This document shows, piece by piece, positions 24,092 through 36,490 of a DNA stretch of 64,000 nt. The notes under the pieces are model-generated. The model had not been told where the DNA came from. It was given only the letters and a program-made list of their open reading frames with translations, and ran no database searches. The first letter of the stretch is position 1. Every line of letters starts with the position of its first letter. The stretch comes from Takifugu bimaculatus. Its lineage: Eukaryota > Chordata > Actinopteri > Tetraodontiformes > Tetraodontidae. The translations under genes and the position numbers were made by a program. The stretch covers positions 8,559,154-8,623,153 of the forward strand of contig CP034992.1 in NCBI GenBank assembly GCA_004026145.2. The letters run 5' to 3'.

Positions 24092-25864
24092 TCAGCAGTA
24101 TGAGAGATAATAATGTGTGTCGCTGACCTTCTCATTGTTCTTAATAACGGGTCTGATGCGGGGGGAGCCCTCGCTGTTCTGTCTCTGTAAACCCTGACAA
24201 CTCACGTACTTCGGGTCCGGTGCAAAACTTTGGGTTGGGGGCATCTTTCCGTTCTGGTACGTGGGAAGACTTTTGGGGCTGTGGTTGCGGAAGCTGCCTC
24301 GAGACAAAGGCTCCCTTGGGGGAACCACGGGTGGCTTGTCCTCCTCGATGTACTCCCCTGACAAGTGCCGGAGGTCTCCCGCCTTAGGTGTTCGTGGGGG
24401 GACGGGGGGAGGGACCTCGGGCATATCCGTGCCGTTAGCGATGCGCTTCTGGCAGGTGATGCGCGGCAGCGAGGGCTTGTTAAACGAGCCCACCGGGCCC
24501 GAGTGCGAGCGCCGAAGCTTTCTCTGAGCTTGCTGTCTCACGCAGGCGAGCGTCCCCTGCTGCTGCTGCGCCTGCTGTTCCCGGACGTCTTGCGCGAGAT
24601 GTCCCTGACTCTGCGCCTCGGGCTCCCGTGGGGTCTGTCCCAGCGGACCGTCATAATAAGCATAGTTTATCTGCCCGCAGTCCCTGAGGCTTCTTCGACC
24701 AGAGAGTCCATATCGGAAAGGGGACGGCTTGGAACAATGTTCGGCCACGAGGCAGCAGGTGTCGTCCGTGCACGGGAAGAACTCCACCTCGCTGTCCATG
24801 GACTGCATGAGAGAGATGTCCGTCTCCAGGGGAGTGGGAGGCAGCGGCTTGGAGCCTCTGCCCAGCGGACTGCTGCACATGGAAAGCTTCTCGAACGAGG
24901 GGACCACCTGGGTGTCATCAGAAGGACTCGGGGTGGATGGTTCAACACTGCAGGACAAGGAAACATGGGAAGGCCGGCATTTCTTTGGAAGCAACCTCTG
25001 CGAGCCCGGACTGTTTTTAAGTCCTGTCAAAGAGGAAACATCAGTAAATAATCCCGTCATTAAGGGCATGTTCGTGAATGACAACATAATCCTTAGTTTA
25101 TACGGGGAAGTATATAAAATACTTCCCCGTATAATCTTCTCATAACTTGACTGCAGTTTCATACATAAGCCTAATCTCTCCTCACTGCGCTGCCCAGCAG
25201 CAACAGCGAGAGCTTTTCTGTCGTTTCAACATCCGTATTTAGGTTTTCAATAGATTCGGATGGACATTCTGATATTGGACTAAGTCTGCAACATAGGTTT
25301 GAACCCGGAAGACGTATAAACTCTTGCACAAGGTCACTTAGGTCAAGTTGGAACACCAGAATAGGAGGATTCTATGGAGCTGACAGAGTTAATCCCTATG
25401 AGGACAGTAGGATTGACCTCATATTTTCGTCCCCCAGTCATTGGTTCAGATTTGCGTGGATTTCATAAGACGTCTACTTTCATTTACCTACTTTCATAAC
25501 TTAGTTGAGGTGGAATCTTCAGCTGGGGACGGGAGCTGTAATCTGTGTGCGCACTTTCCATGGTGAAGTAGAAGCTGTCAATTACAGAAATGCCATCAAT
25601 TCCTGTTTAAATTGGACTCATTACTTTACAGACCGACTTAAACTTTAACATTTAGTGCTTCTCCAAGTGCCATAAAAAAAATAATACAAGTACAATAAAA
25701 AATAATGAGGGCTTGTCGTGGCACCTGAACACTCACTTGTCCAGCTCTCGTGGATAGCTCCAGGTGGGTTTGGATTGAGCCATGCTGTGACAGTGGCTGC
25801 CCCTTAGGAAGGGGTTTTCTATGGGAAAAGAGATCTCCTGGGCAGTCAGGCCTACTGTGGACAT
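24092..25864 (-). CDS. errfi1: ERBB receptor feedback inhibitor 1 (MIG6 / Gene 33), C-terminally shortened
   Basis: Cytosolic immediate-early adaptor that binds and inhibits EGFR/ERBB kinases (family knowledge). Three coding exons: 25864-25737 (MSTVGLTAQEISFPIENPFL..., the CRIB-like N terminus), 25574-25492 (FYFTMESAHTDYSSRPQLK...) and 25023-24092. Splice sites are GTGAGT/GACAG and GTAGGT/GACAG with matching phases, giving about 380 residues against 462 in human. Family landmarks in exon 3: GRGSKPLPPTPLE, DSEVEFFPCT, GRRSLRDCGQINYAYYDGP, LRRSHSGPVGSFNKP, the proline-rich VPPREPLSRGS and SPKSLPTYQNGKMPPTQSF. The last part contains DPKYVS, LQRQNSEGS and VSDTHYY, and then a stop four codons after the double tyrosine. 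Human ERRFI1 continues about 70 residues past this point, so the second half of the kinase-binding segment and the tail are missing. Whether it is errfi1a or errfi1b is not resolved. Confidence 0.92.
25099..25133. repeat. Perfect 15-bp inverted repeat (hairpin) in errfi1 intron
   Basis: TATACGGGGAAGTAT (25099-25113), loop ATAAA, then ATACTTCCCCGTATA (25119-25133), a perfect palindrome. It lies about 75 nt upstream of the last coding exon's acceptor in the sense of transcription. Confidence 0.95.
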
Positions 25865-25942
25865 GCTCCAGGTACACTGGGGTCGCATCAAAGCCAGGAA
25901 ACACTCGGATGGCTCGGCCGGCTGCTCCTGCTCCTGGTGTAC
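25737..25942 (-). other. errfi1: errfi1 exon 2 (5' UTR plus first coding exon)
   Basis: A TTGCAG acceptor at 25943 opens this exon and the donor GTGAGT lies at 25736-25731. The start ATG is at 25864-25862. The leader part 25942-25865 is open in frame, but only MSTVGLTAQEI matches the family N terminus. Confidence 0.75.
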
Positions 25943-26993
25943 CTGCAACAGAGCCAAGATGGAGACCTTAGCAACGGTGGAAGGAGGCCGACGGCTAAAG
26001 CAGATGCGTGGAGAGAGAGGACGCGGCCGCATATTGGAAAATACTCTGGAAGAGCCAAGCCAATACCCAACCTCTGAGCCAAGAAAGAAAACCCTGATAT
26101 TAACGTACAAAAGCTTGTGCCTTTTGCCCATTTGCACTTGATCTTTAGACCTCAACAAAAATAACAATCTCCAATGAGAGATGAGTGACAAAAGCTTGCT
26201 TTAAGCCATTTTAGGCTTGCCGGGATTTACTGTCTAATAAAACTGCCTCAGCCCTGTAATACACAGTCAAACATCAGTCTTTTTTCTAGGACAGCCTGAA
26301 CTGTAAGAATATTTGTAAAGTGGTGTCACTCGTGTAAAACGATGGTTATGGGGCCATAAACCCAAGCAAGAACTGAATTCAAATTGTACAAAAAGCAACA
26401 TCAAGTGAGTTTATTTGTTGCTTCAAATTATGTGTGTCATTCCTTTTGTTCTGTAATTTGCTTTAATCATGTAAATATGACGTCTCCTGCCTTGAAGCTG
26501 ACAGTGTAGCAGCCTCCCTCAGGTAGACAAGATGTAAGCAATGTCTAAGCTTGACAGAGGTTGTTGTTTAAGAATTCAGATGTTTTAGGACACGGTCACA
26601 TTGCTTCTTCTGAAATCTGTTGGGTTCATTTGCGGCCCACAAGCCACCTAACCAGACGCTCGATATCCAGTCAGGAGCAGTGGTTGCCTGTGCTACAGCA
26701 ATAAAATGGAACAGGCTGTGCAGCAAAAGCTAAAGTTTGCCAAAGTCATCCAATTAACAGGTGATAAGGATGTACACAGCAGAAGAGTGGACATCCCTGA
26801 CTTTCAAAACCCACAAACCACCTGAAAAGATGTGAATGTGCAACCAATGACTTTTGCTCTAATGCTGGTAACCAAGTTACAATAAGTTCTGGAGGTGAAG
26901 CTAGTGCGCACGTGTTGACGCTGATCGTTAAAGCCCAACTTGGTGCCGATGCCAGTCATCACGACACCGACGACCTGTGAGCATGTTGATATC

Positions 26994-27165
<172 letters not shown>

Positions 27166-27442
27166 GTGCTCTGGTGCTACAATCTTGCCAGGCCTGAATT
27201 GCAAAGGAAGACGGCTCCTCCTGATGTTGCAAGAACTCCAATGAAATGACCTGAATGTTCCTGCCATGTCAAGTATGTGTCAGGGCTGAGTACACAATGC
27301 CTACAGTAGGTGAAGGTATGGTGGAGTGCAGCAGCAATATTCCGGCGTATCAGGACAAATTTGTTGTGAAATCCTGTTTTGCATGTGCGGGTTTTTGAGT
27401 GCAGCCACCATGTCAGTGCTCACAGAACCCCCCCACCCCCCC

Positions 27443-27488
27443 CACACACACACACACACACACACACACAACACACACACACACACAC
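27443..27488. repeat. (CA)n microsatellite
   Basis: CA run with one AA interruption, preceded by C-rich sequence. Confidence 0.95.
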
Positions 27489-28787
27489 TGCCCTCATTGG
27501 CCCGTAGCTGTTAATCCATTTTTCTCCCAGACTGCAGGAAAACAGGTGCACCCATGGCCCCAGTTACCATCGGTCCTGGAAAATACAAAAGAGGTTCGTG
27601 CGCGCCCATGGACATGCTGTCCTCTGTATAATGTAGGGGTGATGACTGAGAGGAACACGGCCCCCGTCAATTCTGCGTCTCCTGTGAGCCATATTTATGC
27701 GCGGGGCCTGACAGCTGGCCAGAAACAAAGCCTTAAAACAACAGGAAGACTGGAGGCATCGAGTCGAGCCAAACTGCCCAACAAGGCATGCAATCCCCCA
27801 CACACGGGGCCACCGATTCGGTTCGGCGGGGATGGGAAGCAACATGATCCTCGATAATGAACCCTCGGGGGCCCGTGCTTCCTCTTGCAACAGGTGCAAA
27901 GACTGTTCATCCTGGCAGTTAACCACCGGAGCATTTACAGGCAACAGGATTAAACAAATGATGTGCAGCCATGCAGAGCATTAACCTGCTCAAGGGGGTA
28001 TTCTTTAAGTCACTTAATTTAGATACTTTGACCATCTGAGGAAACTTTTTATGGGCATGCGCTGGTTATACAATAGGAAGGCCGAGAGAGTGGGGAGATA
28101 ACAGGGGCCATGGGTGTCAGAAGAGAGGAGGCCTAATGGGGCTGGCGGTGATGCAAAACATCGCCTGTGACTGGATTGACACACAGCGCTTGAAAAGAGT
28201 TCACACCCCGCTCGCGACACCCCTGCAGCGGTTTCCGAGCAACCATACCCGCTCTACCTGTGCGGCAAGCAAACAGCGTGCACACCCCCTCACTTTACCG
28301 GATTGAGATAATAATGGTTAGAAGCCCTCTAGCAGGCAGGTGACTCACGCCACAACATACAAGACTGCTATTTGGCGAGGCCAATGAATGGTGATATAGA
28401 CAGATCTGTCATTTTCCTTTTTTCCAGGATGGAAAATTACAAATATCCCAAAATAGAGAAGGCTCGGGTTTAGCCAGCAGACAATAAAGAGGTCAAAATA
28501 CACATTAGATGACGACAAAATGCTTATGAGATCCATGTGTAAATATGGGTAAGTGTTCACTTGCATTTTGTTTTATATAAATCTCTCAATAAAAATAGTT
28601 TAAAGGGGAGAGTAAAAAGGCTTCAAAAAACAAAAACCAAACAAAAACTTAAGAGCAAGAAGTCGCAAGTTTGCATCAATCAGCGGTGTCCGTCCTGCTG
28701 GCACCAACATACAAAACAATAGGCAGGCGTGACACGGGCTATTACGGTAGCCCACACAAGACATTTCAAGCCACTCTCCGGACTCAC

Positions 28788-28966
28788 CAAAATAACTCCA
28801 CAGTTATCCTCCGCTGGCGGAGTCGCTCCTCTTTTAGTCAAATATAGCTCCTCGGTTTTCCTGGCAGGCGGGGGGAGCGGGAAGACTTCAAACTTGAGAT
28901 TTCATCGGGACCGGGACGCCAGTGCTTTTTGGGTGACGCTCCGGATATAATGTGACACTTTGAGCT
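28788..28966 (-). other. errfi1: errfi1 noncoding exon 1
   Basis: Bounded by a consensus donor (TTTTG|GTGAGT, 28788/28787) and by a transcription start placed about 30 nt below the TATA box at 28998-28991. It holds no long open frame. A noncoding first exon matches the mammalian ERRFI1 structure. Confidence 0.55.
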
Positions 28967-28990
28967 GAGTCTTCTGTTGTAGAGAGCAAT

Positions 28991-29149
28991 GTCTTATAGG
29001 TTCACCGCGGCGCAGAGGCGCTCGCTCCACCCTGCGCACTTGCCCTTAAAGGCACAGCGTCGGCGCTGCGCTTCTGCCGCAGCGTAGGTGCGGCGTGACA
29101 GGCGGAGACGGTGCGGGAAAGCGCCCTCAGACTTTAGGACGCGCATTGG
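28991..29149 (-). promoter_or_regulatory. errfi1 promoter (TATA and CCAAT boxes in a GC-rich island)
   Basis: TATAAGAC on the minus strand at 28998-28991 and a CCAAT box (ATTGG on plus, 29145-29149) about 150 nt upstream. The stretch 29,005-29,150 is clearly richer in CpG than its surroundings. Confidence 0.5.
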
Positions 29150-30139
29150 TGGAGATCACAGTGTGCAGTAAAAGTTTTGCAACCCATCTCTATGTATTTG
29201 AGCCTTATGTTGGTATTAAACACCTAAAGCATCCACAGTAGTGGGCGACTTTACATTCTGTGGACTTTATAACACTTCAAAAGTGCATCCTGCTTATTTT
29301 CATGCAGCCAGGGAGACAGCCACTAATGAGGATGGCTCCAGAAAAGATAACAAAGACAACGGGCGCAGAAACCCTCTTATCAGCACTGTATTCTGCTCAC
29401 TGAATAGGGCCCGGGTTGTTTTGCTGCCTGCTTATCAGATCACCCTGGGCACTTTATTTCAGCCAGACTTGTTCTCTGCTTACCTGACATGCTCACATAA
29501 AACAGGGCACAATTAAGAACCCTTGCGGAGGGATTCTTGTGCATAAATTCGTCTTTGTTCGGCCATGCCGTTCTTCACACGCTCCGTAGGTACTGAGAGT
29601 GCGAGCGGTGTCACCTGGGCTGTGCAAACCCAGCAGTGACATGCACACTAACCAAACACTGCAACACAATGGCTACAAACAACTCGCGCTGAATCAATAG
29701 TGGCAGAAAGCCGAGGTGTGTGCGGAGAGAACAGAGTGCTCTTGTGTCCGACTTAGTAAATCCTTTACAGCTTGGGCTCCAGATCCCCAAACCCGAAAAG
29801 CCTCTCAGTCCACATTTGGCCCCTGCGCTGAAAAGATTCCAGCTAATCCCTTCTTAGAATTGCAGGCACATTTTTGGGATTCTCCTGGAAAACTAAAAGA
29901 AAGAAGGAAAAAACATGGCAAAATGGATAACAGGAGCAACAGAGTTTGGGTCTAAAGTGATTTAAGTTGACATCATCGTGGTTGGTCATGTTCGTGTAAA
30001 CTCGGAGTCAGTCGAATCCAGCTCAGTCAGACGTGTCTGGGTGTGAATTCAATCTTTCTACAGAAACTTTTCCAGACAAACAGACAAATTCAGAGGGATA
30101 AATGTGCTTCATGTGCAAACTGTCTGTCCAGCCTCTGCA

Positions 30140-30183
30140 CCCCCCCCCCCCCCACCACCACCACCACCACCACCACCACCACC
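30140..30183. repeat. C(14) run followed by (CCA)n
   Basis: Fourteen C (30140-30153), then about ten ACC/CCA units to 30183. Confidence 0.95.
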
Positions 30184-33100
30184 CTCCTTGTTTGGCAGCG
30201 CTGTTGTGATGTCATCACTTGCAGGAAGTTCCTTATAAAGTTAGTTGGGGAGGGCGATAAGGCAGAGCGAGCCGTGATGAAGCTTCTAGATGGCAGATGA
30301 AAGCACTGGTGACAAAGATGATATCCATGTCAGGAAACTGCTTTGTTTCTGCACCGTGATGCACGAAGAATTTGATCCACACACATTAAAATGCCCATTT
30401 GTTTTTAGCTTCTCTTTTTTTTGAGGGGGTTTAACTGTGTCTGGTGCAGGGAGGAAGCAGTTTCCTTTCGTGCTGCAACAGCAGGGACACAAATGAAGGT
30501 TCTCAGGGTGGAGTTTAGATGGGAACGACTGCACTGTCACTGTAAATGATTTATTGACTATAGAGGTCACGGTGTGCATTGCCTCAGCCTGCTGAGGTCA
30601 TTAAATTATGTGCATATTTAACTCCTGTCCAAAGTTCACACTGATACAAGCACATCAACAAAGGGTTCAAGGTGACGTCAACCCTGTCCTGTCAGAAGCA
30701 AACTGGTGTTTCACTCTTTTGTTTTGTTTTTTACTATTACTAAATCTTTAAGCTTTTATGACTTTTGAGTTTCCGGCTGCAGCAGCAACGTCTGCAACCT
30801 TGTGGACTCACACATGCGGACTGTTGCTGCAGTTCAAAAGAGAAATAAAAATGTCACTTTGCCTGCAGCAAAAACAGACATGAAGGGTCTGCAGCATCTG
30901 TGGTGGAGTGTGTGATGATCATGGCATGGTGCATGTGTAAAAGTCCAGATGGTGGCGACAGGTGTGGCAGAGATCTCCTGTTTAATCATTGGCCCTGTTT
31001 TTGTGTTCCCATCGATCCACATCTGCAGATAAAGATAACATTTCAACACTACTGGCACATCTGTGTAAAACACACACACCCATACACACACTTGGCTCCA
31101 TATATGACAGCACATGGCAACAGCCTAAGACCTTCTACTTCCCCACACCAAACTTGCCCAAGTCCCCCGACTGCTTCTCTTATTAATCACTTCCTGTATC
31201 GGGCGGAAAAGAATTCTGGGAATCTGCAGGATTTTATCGTAAATTGCCTCACACGCAGGTATTTTCTTCTTTGGAATGCATTATAATCAGGAGCAGCAAT
31301 AAGGAGTCATCGTTGCATCACTCCTCCACATTGTTATGTTGAGTGCTTGAAGTGTAGCCACAGCCTGCCGTCAGAGAGGGGGTGGAGACACCCAGTCCGC
31401 CTCCTTGATGATGTCAGGGTGTGTTTAGACTCCATAACCCAAGGATCACTTCAGACACAGACTGGAGGAGTTACTGGCAAACTCATCCCTGTGACTGAGC
31501 CTGACTAAGAGTCACAGTGGTAATTATGGTGGCTGGATGTCCGTGGGGATAACATCCTGTATTAATTATTTTGGGAAGTATTAATAAATAGGGAACACTC
31601 AGAACTGGAAGTCACATTCCGTCCCACATAATATGATACGCAGGCACCCACACAAACACGTTCATTTGTGTCTGGTGTCAGAGGAGAAGCTGTGAAAACG
31701 ACAGCTGTGGTATGACGAGAGCGTCACGCTGGTTCGGCCTCTGGTCCTGAGCCAGTTCCTGCACCACTGGAACTCTACAGGACCGGCCTACGCAGATGGA
31801 AACTGCTTACATGTATAGATTTCCAGTTTTAACCACCTATATCTTGCCTTAATGTTCATTTTTTTCTTTTTTTGCAGTGCTACATCACCATGTTTCAGAT
31901 GTGTGGTTCCTGTATTCATTTCAAAACACTGATCTCTGGCATATGGCCGATGAGTATCCCAGATTTCCGGGTGTCAGCCTGGAAAGGAGAGCGTTTCGGC
32001 TTTATTAATGTGGCGATCTGTTAATCTTAAACAGCGAGTGTCTCCCAGAAGAGTTTGCGATTTCCTGATTTCCCCCTCCCTTGTGGGGGATATTAGAGAC
32101 ACGGCCCGGTCCTGCTGATAAAGATATCAGATGTGTTCCACCAGAGGCAACAGTCAGTTCACCTTCAAAGCAGGGCACTTTTCACGAGGCATAAATCAGG
32201 AGGCACATGGATTTGAAAGAATGTTTTTCCAGGTACAGTAAAAAGGGGGGAAACACACATGTGTGTTGCAGAGAAGGATGCAGGCCATACATGTGATGAA
32301 CCAGTCCTTCTCCATGTGTGTATAACTGAGTGCATGTGGCGCGGCCCAATGACAGGGACTGAGTCATTCAGGGCAGAGTATGCGCTTTGTAAGTGCGCCT
32401 TTTGTTCTATACACACGTGGACTTAGGCCTTCGGATGAAGTCAGCCAGACTACCTGATCCAGAGTCGCATTAATTCCTCCCAGCGCCAACGCTGTGGATC
32501 ACTGATCACACCGGGCTCTTAATGAGCTCGCTTATGGCTTCAGGAGAACACAGACGTGGTCCAGTCCTTGTTTTCCATCCTTCACAGGCATGCTGGCTGT
32601 GCAGATGCATATGTTTGGGGCAAAATGTAGCCCTCCGGGGGGAAAACCGTGCGTGGGTGGTCAATGGAGCCCTGTCTTAAACTCAGTAAGGGTAGGAGGA
32701 CTGTGATGGCCCAGGGGGTTCAAACTAAGAGCTCAGCCAGATGAATAACCTTGGACCATGACAGTTGTTGTACCTTTTCTTGAGAGTTAATTAATCCTCA
32801 TGTGAGAACTCTAAAGTTTGCATGTGTTTTAATGTGAAAGCTATTTAAATATGGTTAAAACTCATTGAATAATTAAATGGAAGAAAGTCTCTATTATGTA
32901 TTTATTCATTACTATAACACAAAGCAGGGTGGTATAGTAACTAAAGCATAGTTTTCTAAATGACTGAGTTAAGTGCAAATTTATTGTATTTCCAGTCAGA
33001 TACCAACAAAACGTTGGCTCTCTTTTTCCAAAGAACAGCTCCATGAAACTGGACAGGAAGTGACTTACAGTTTACATATGTAAATAGGGCAATGCGCACC

Positions 33101-36100
33101 AGATAAAATCCAAGCTGGCCACGGCCCGTGGCTGTCATAAATTCTGACATTTTGCTTGTCACGCAAACATATGTGACATATTACAACAGTGTGTGTCACA
33201 CCCAGGTTAATTTAAGAAAGAGAGTCGCATCACCTGATCATGATCAAAACAGCAAAATCAGTCTGAACACACCTTGTTGGCACCCAGGACAGTGCCACAC
33301 AATAGGGTGTTCTTTTTTTAAATGGTTTTAATGTTGAGGCCAAACATGGTAGTAGTTCGTGTGATGCTGGGAATCATCAGGTGGATGCACACTGTGTACG
33401 CTGTTAATACACTTTTATAATCCCACTGTTGAAAATAGGGAAAAAAGCTTGGTCTTCAACAGAAGACCCCAGCCCCACCCCCCTTCCATCCCAAGCTTCA
33501 TACAGGCTAGACTGGGAGCAGACTCTGGATAAAAGACTGTAATTATCTAAAGATAATTTCTGAGCTGCACAGACAATAAAATAATGGGTTACATCTGCAT
33601 CCATGTGAGGAGTGAAGGTGTGTTCAAAGGCACTCGTCACCTTGCAGATCTCATTGTTCAGCTGGGATCTGGCTGTTGCTGAGTGCATCTCACCTCCTCT
33701 TCCATGTTCTGATTGATGATGCTCATCATTCGGGGCAGATTTATCTATTCCCTCACTGTCACATTTGGAGCAAGATCAGGTTTGAGTCACTTCAGACAGG
33801 TTAATGTAAACACTGGCTAATGGTAGCATTCTACCAGTACTTAAAAGCTGGAATTTCCAAGTCTGAAGCTTGTAACTTGATCTAAGATGGCCGCTCTCTG
33901 CTTCAACAGTGGGAAAAACTCTGGCCACACTGATAATTAGTTGTGTCATTAATTTTTGTGTCATTTACCTTGCCTCAGGCAGAGCTCAACAGGAAGTTCA
34001 GAACCTCAGCTCTGTGAATGGAATATACTTGAACTTGCAGCTTGTACTATGTTACATCTAGAGACAATTAGGTCAAATTGTTATTATAATTGATAAAAGA
34101 TACTCTTTTGCACAAACCCTGCAGACCTTAGCCTATCAGGAAATAAATCAGTCCCACATCAAAGCCTGTAAGGGTCTCCGGGGCCCGAAGGGCGAGAGGG
34201 AGAGCTCCGCGGCATCTGTGGAAAAGTAACAAAAATAGCAACACTTTGAAAAGAAGCAAAGAAGAGGCTACATGTTATAATAAAAAAAAAAAAAACCTGA
34301 ATTGTGCGTGGGCAGGAATGGCACACACACACGGGCACGTACGCACACATTCAAATACAGACAGGCAGATTTTTCTTTTCCACACTCCAAGCAACACTTT
34401 GAAAGCGGCAGCCTGTACTTAACTCTCCCTACCCACTAATCTTGCTTTAAAACCATATTTAAGCATCCTGATATAATTACTAAACCATTTGGAACATTCT
34501 GTGAAACACCTTCTATGATACCCACATGCAAACACATTCATTTTACACATACTCGCATACTTGACCTTTTCACCTTTGGCTTGGTTTAAGGATTGGCTTT
34601 AAATGGGGGCTGGTTTTAAAGTGGTTAGGACCCACTGTGGCACCCTGTGTGTTAAACAACCTTTTGTGTTATTGCTCGTGACCTGAATTTCCTAAATATG
34701 CCATCCTGAACAAAATTCTCCCAACAGAATCAGATAAAATCGTTTTAGGAAGATGAAGAAAATTAAAGCATCTCTCTCTGTCAAAGCTGTAACTAGCCTG
34801 TGGTGTAATTAAAAGGTTGCCATAATACCCCTGGAAGAGAAGCTGAGATTAAGGCAGTAATAATTTTACACTTGTATTCCGGTAATATGTGAGTCGTAAG
34901 CATCAGCATTTTGCCTGACGACAGGCAGCCATCCTGTTCGTGCTTGTGTCTCCATTATGAGATAAACCTGAGCAAAAATGCTGACCTCTAACTAACCCTC
35001 ACCTCCCACCCCATCCATACACACACAAACACACACACACGCACCACCCCCGCTCCACCCCCCGCAACAATTACTGTACGTGCATCCCAGGATATGGAAA
35101 GAAGTGGAGCCAGTTGTTTGCATTAGTCAAACAGAGGGATCCAGCCTTTAAGGCCGCCATTGTGTCATAAACAAGAGAGAAGACAGAGCAGGAGACAGGC
35201 GAGACAGACGGTGAGGTGGCTGCTCTGTGTGTTTACTCAGATTAGAGCTTAAACTAAGTCCATGCAGCAGGGGCCGACTCAAACGTGATGACTGTCACGT
35301 AAACGACCTATCAGCCATATAGTGTTATGAATGAAACGTGTTAGCCATCATGGATTTCACTTGACAGTGTGTTTTGATCCTGGGTGGCTGCGTGCAAACA
35401 CCAACTCATTTCTTTGTGATGAAGGTGACATTGCAGTCGTCCTTAATTTCATTAGGGAGTTTTTCCTATTTGCTTTCTGGATTGCTCCCACTCCACCAGG
35501 GCCCAAGTTGTGGATGCATACCAACATCAGGCCAGATAAGGTGGTGCGCCACTGAAAGATGTCCCAAACACCCAGCTCTTCCCTCCCTGGCCCACTCCAA
35601 CAGCTCCTTTCAGAGATATCTCTGCTTGGTGCGCTATCACGACAGGAAGCACCCAGTGGAGAGCCAAAACAACAGCTTTGCTTCCCCTGGCTTCTCTTTG
35701 CCCTGGGAGCTAAAGGGAGGAGGAGAGGGGCAAAGATAGGGTAAACAACTGTTGCTGCCTCCATCTCCTCACCTTCTGTTTTCATCAGCACAAGTTCATG
35801 TGAAGAAGGAAACAAGCATGTGTCACTATGAATCAAAGCCTGTGCACACTTGATGGCAGCTCAAATCAAACCATGACCAGGAAGTGAGGATGAAGCTGTA
35901 ATTACAAATATTAATGGGCTGAATTGGTGTAATGACTCATGTGAAATAAAGGAGAAGAGGAAGAGTGTGAGAGAGTCAGAGAGAGATGAGAGATCAGGGA
36001 GTAGTCAGAGGAGCGAGGCCGCCCACACAAACCACAGAGGGCTGAGTCAGGAGCCGCTGGCACACTGCTGGGACACAGGCAGGCCGTGCTGCCTCAGGCA

Positions 36101-36105
36101 GAGAG

Positions 36106-36490
36106 CACAGGCAGTCAGAAGGACCAGGCAGTCAGAAGGACCAGGCAGTCAGAAGGACCTGGTGGTCAGAGGGACCTGGCAGTCAGAGGGACCAGGCAGT
36201 CAGAAGGACCAGGCAGTCAGAGGGACCAGGCAGTCAGAAGGACCAGGCATCAGAGGGACCAGGCAGTCAGGGACCAGTCATAGAGGGACCAGGCAGTCAG
36301 AGGGACCAGGCCGGGACCGGTCAGAAGGAGCAGCAGGTCAGAGGGACCAGAGTCAGGGGACCAAGGCAGTCAGAAGGACCAGGCAATGTCAGAGTGGACC
36401 AGGGCAGTAAGGAAGACCAGGGCCAGCCAGAGGGACCCGGTGGTCAGAGGGACCTGGTGGTCAGAGGGACCAGGTGGTCGGAAAGAACAG
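36106..36490. repeat. 17-bp minisatellite
   Basis: About 20 imperfect copies of CAGGCAGTCAGAAGGAC, with variants CTGGTGGTCAGAGGGAC and shorter units. Degenerate traces (GCAGGCTGTCAGA) continue to about 36,650. Reading it as protein gives GSQKDQAVRR-type repeats in every frame; no gene is implied. Confidence 0.9.

Noticed and set aside
24365..25145. Plus-strand frames of 138 and 228 residues opposite errfi1
   Set aside because: Antisense shadows of the GC-rich errfi1 coding exon, with no family resemblance.
35967..36410. 147-residue frame with GSQKDQAVRRT repeats
   Set aside because: Open only because the 17-bp minisatellite lacks stops; the repeat unit is not a multiple of three, so the same motif cycles through all frames.
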